A DNA stretch of 7,578 nucleotides, from positions 1 to 7,578 of the forward strand of contig CAIVKT010000573.1 of the NCBI GenBank assembly GCA_903906615.1, written 5' to 3'. Below are positions 6,036 through 7,578 of this stretch, one piece after another. Below the pieces are notes generated by a model. The model was given only the letters and a program-made list of their open reading frames with translations. It did not search any database and was not told where the DNA came from. The DNA comes from an uncultured Bacteroidota bacterium. Its GTDB lineage: Bacteria > Bacteroidota > Bacteroidia > Chitinophagales > Chitinophagaceae. Every line of letters begins with the position of its first letter. Position 1 is the first letter of the stretch. The position numbers and the translations under genes are program-made.

Positions 6036-6614
6036 TTATTTGATCTTAGACTTCACGATAAGCAGGTTGGCTGCCTTCTTTTCTACCCTCAGTACTTTTG
6101 CAGAATGAGTGAAATAATGATGGTTTTCCAGGAATCTCACTTGTAGCTCATTCCATTCCCGTTCATTGCTCAATATGCCATACATGCGCAATTCGCTGAA
6201 AAGGGTGTTGCCTATCTTGAAAAAATCATCCCTGCCCAGGTAGTCCAGGTCGGCATCACAAATGATCTGTTCCAGGTTGTTTTTAGGCGATTGCGGTATC
6301 TGTGTGGCCATGATCATACTACATACCCGCTTGATCTGCTCGGGGCTATAGTCATACTCAGGCAAGTATTTTTCGGCTATCTCGCAGGAAAGGCGCTCAT
6401 GGTCTTTTTGCGACTCAATAAATCCTGAATCATGAAACAATACTGCCGTAAGTAAAAGGGTAAGGTCTTCACCTGTTATATGCTCCAGTCTTGCAAGATT
6501 TTCAGCCGCAGCATAAACGTCTTTTATATGCCCAAGGCTGTGATAAGTCAGGTTTTCGGCCAATTCTTTCTTGAGCTTACCCAGTATAAATTCTTTGACC
6601 TTTTCAAACTGCAT
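6036..6614 (-). CDS. HD-domain metal-dependent phosphohydrolase
   Basis: A 192-residue soluble protein with the spaced metal ligands of the HD superfamily: 'YHSLGHI' (His25 and His29), the 'HD' doublet (His61-Asp62) in 'LFHDSGF', 'DHERLS' (71-76), and Asp120 in 'ICDADLDYLGRDDF'. The fold should bind one or two divalent metals and hydrolyse a phosphoester or nucleotide. The substrate cannot be read from sequence. It resembles the uncharacterised predicted HD phosphohydrolases of COG4339 type. It is the first gene of an operon with the YitT/DUF2179 membrane protein 4 nt downstream, which suggests a shared small-molecule or nucleotide signal, but this is inference only. A 120-bp AT-rich spacer lies upstream with a candidate promoter. 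Confidence 0.85.
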   Translation of the reverse strand: MQFEKVKEFILGKLKKELAENLTYHSLGHIKDVYAAAENLARLEHITGEDLTLLLTAVLFHDSGFIESQKDHERLSCEIAEKYLPEYDYSPEQIKRVCSMIMATQIPQSPKNNLEQIICDADLDYLGRDDFFKIGNTLFSELRMYGILSNEREWNELQVRFLENHHYFTHSAKVLRVEKKAANLLIVKSKIK

Positions 6615-6641
6615 GCAATCGTGTTGTTTGATAAAGAGATA

Positions 6642-6649
6642 AAAATATA
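6642..6649 (-). promoter_or_regulatory. Candidate -7 element for the HD/YitT operon
   Basis: The minus strand reads TATATTTT, matching TAnnTTTG except for the last base, about 27 nt before the HD-gene ATG. The surroundings are very AT-rich, so chance matches are likely. The spacer (6615-6734) otherwise shows no ORF, and only weak 3-6 bp inverted repeats. Confidence 0.28.
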
Positions 6650-6734
6650 AAAATAATCAATGACCACCCACGAAAATCAGCATATTTTTAGCATTTTGCC
6701 CCATTTTAGGGTGTTTTTACAGTGATTATGCTCT

Positions 6735-7578
6735 TTATTTTTTCTTATAGAACACAAAGCCATTACTGCTTCCGGTTACGGTCAATTCAGGGAATGCGGC
6801 GTACTTACTGCTGTCTTGCACCTTGCTGATAAAATATACCGGCTTGTCCGTTTTTCCGCTGATCAGCCATGCTTCATTGGCGATCGGTACTTTTTCCATT
6901 CGTTTATCGTCCTGTTTGTACGTATAGTAGTTACTATCTGTTGCTGCCGTCTTTTGGGTGTAGAAGAGATTGGCGTAGCTTTTATACCCCAATGGCTGCA
7001 CATATACATCCTTACACTTCACGCTTTTGAAGTAGTCTATCGCCGCCCGCTGCGAATACGCTTCTATTTTTGACGTAAAGTGCAATACCGTCACTTGTAT
7101 GATCATCACCTGTAGCACACACAGCAAGATCATCCCCTTACGGAAATTCTTTTGTATCACCGAAGCAGCTACCCATATACCCACAAGGTACAGTAGCCCC
7201 CACAGGCACTCGGTATAGCTCCATGCCACATTCGCACGTAAGTTGCCCACAGCAAATTTATCATTGATATACGGTATCAGCTTATCCTTATTCAGGCCCA
7301 CTAATGGCAGGCAAGTGATTACTACAGCCAGTAAAGAACCTATGGTGAGCAGCAAAACCCTTGTTACTTTCTTTAGTTTCAAGCTGTCATTTCCCAGGTG
7401 ATACAGTTGCATGGCCGCGAGATAAGTAAGCGGGAAGTAGCATAGCGATGAATAGTGTACGATCTTCGTCTTCACGATAGAGAACAGGATAAGCACCACC
7501 CAGAACAATATCCACATCCACCTCGTAAAATCATAGGTATGCGCATTGTGGCTGATGCGTTTCCTGCTATATTGAAAC
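6735..7578 (-). CDS. ArnT/PMT-like GT-C glycosyltransferase, C-terminal part (5' end outside window)
   Basis: The frame stays open to the right edge. Twenty codons precede the first Met at 7517, reading '...AHTYDFTRWMWILFW', so that Met is internal. The key feature is 'FSIVKTKIVHYSSLCYFPLTYLAA', the KTKxxHY motif followed by a membrane helix that is typical of ArnT and related GT-C enzymes of the PMT_2 group, which move a sugar from an undecaprenyl- or dolichyl-type carrier onto lipid or protein. Further helices lie near residues 50-75, 105-122 and 128-147, counted from the Met at 7517. A soluble, probably periplasmic tail of about 110 residues with many Tyr and Lys ends '...GFVFYKKK'. The catalytic N-terminal loop is outside the window, so activity and substrate cannot be judged. 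It is not adjacent in transcription to the other GT-C gene. Confidence 0.8.
   Translation of the reverse strand, partial: FQYSRKRISHNAHTYDFTRWMWILFWVVLILFSIVKTKIVHYSSLCYFPLTYLAAMQLYHLGNDSLKLKKVTRVLLLTIGSLLAVVITCLPLVGLNKDKLIPYINDKFAVGNLRANVAWSYTECLWGLLYLVGIWVAASVIQKNFRKGMILLCVLQVMIIQVTVLHFTSKIEAYSQRAAIDYFKSVKCKDVYVQPLGYKSYANLFYTQKTAATDSNYYTYKQDDKRMEKVPIANEAWLISGKTDKPVYFISKVQDSSKYAAFPELTVTGSSNGFVFYKKK

Noticed and set aside
6615..6734. Inverted repeat AGCATA...TATGCT and a CCC...GGG hairpin upstream of the HD gene
   Set aside because: Stems of 6 bp with a 42-nt loop and of about 3 bp are too weak in AT-rich DNA to call a terminator or riboswitch.

Overview
The window looks like an ordinary chromosomal segment from a member of the Bacteroidota, probably near the Chitinophagaceae/Chitinophagales. 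The evidence is the protein style (SHMT with the N-terminus typical of the phylum, a small exported protein of a type I associate with these bacteria), the near absence of Shine-Dalgarno sequences, A-rich sequence before start codons, and exact matches to the phylum's -7 promoter consensus TAnnTTTG. I see no rRNA, tRNA, CRISPR array, insertion sequence, integrase or phage gene. No gene-free stretch exceeds about 155 bases.

Layout, left to right. The 3' end of a TPR-repeat gene (+) enters at the left edge and converges, with 2 nt between stop codons, on a short secreted protein gene (-). Next comes a DUF4375/DMP19-like gene (-). It is divergent from a tryptophan 2,3-dioxygenase gene (+) across a 145-bp intergenic region that carries an 11-bp inverted repeat. 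Two overlapping membrane-protein frames (+, 2311-3602) follow, joined by a TAATG stop/start. Together they look like one GT-C-type membrane glycosyltransferase split into two reading frames. A strong hairpin (3632-3673) then separates them from glyA (-), which converges on them.

Upstream of glyA is a 154-bp spacer with a 20-bp perfect palindrome and two short tandem or direct repeats. To its right lies a two-gene operon read leftwards: an HD-domain phosphohydrolase and, 4 nt later, a YitT/DUF2179 membrane protein. The right edge holds the 3' part of a second GT-C glycosyltransferase (-), of the ArnT/PMT type, truncated by the window.

Functionally the genes are mixed: one-carbon metabolism (GlyA), tryptophan catabolism by the kynurenine route (TDO), envelope glycosylation (two GT-C candidates) and several poorly characterised proteins. 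No pathway is complete here and I do not see a new multi-gene defence or mobile system. The points most worth a second look are the split glycosyltransferase, the inverted repeat between the DUF4375 and tdo genes, the near-leaderless start of glyA, the long eukaryote-like form of TDO, and the HD/YitT pairing.
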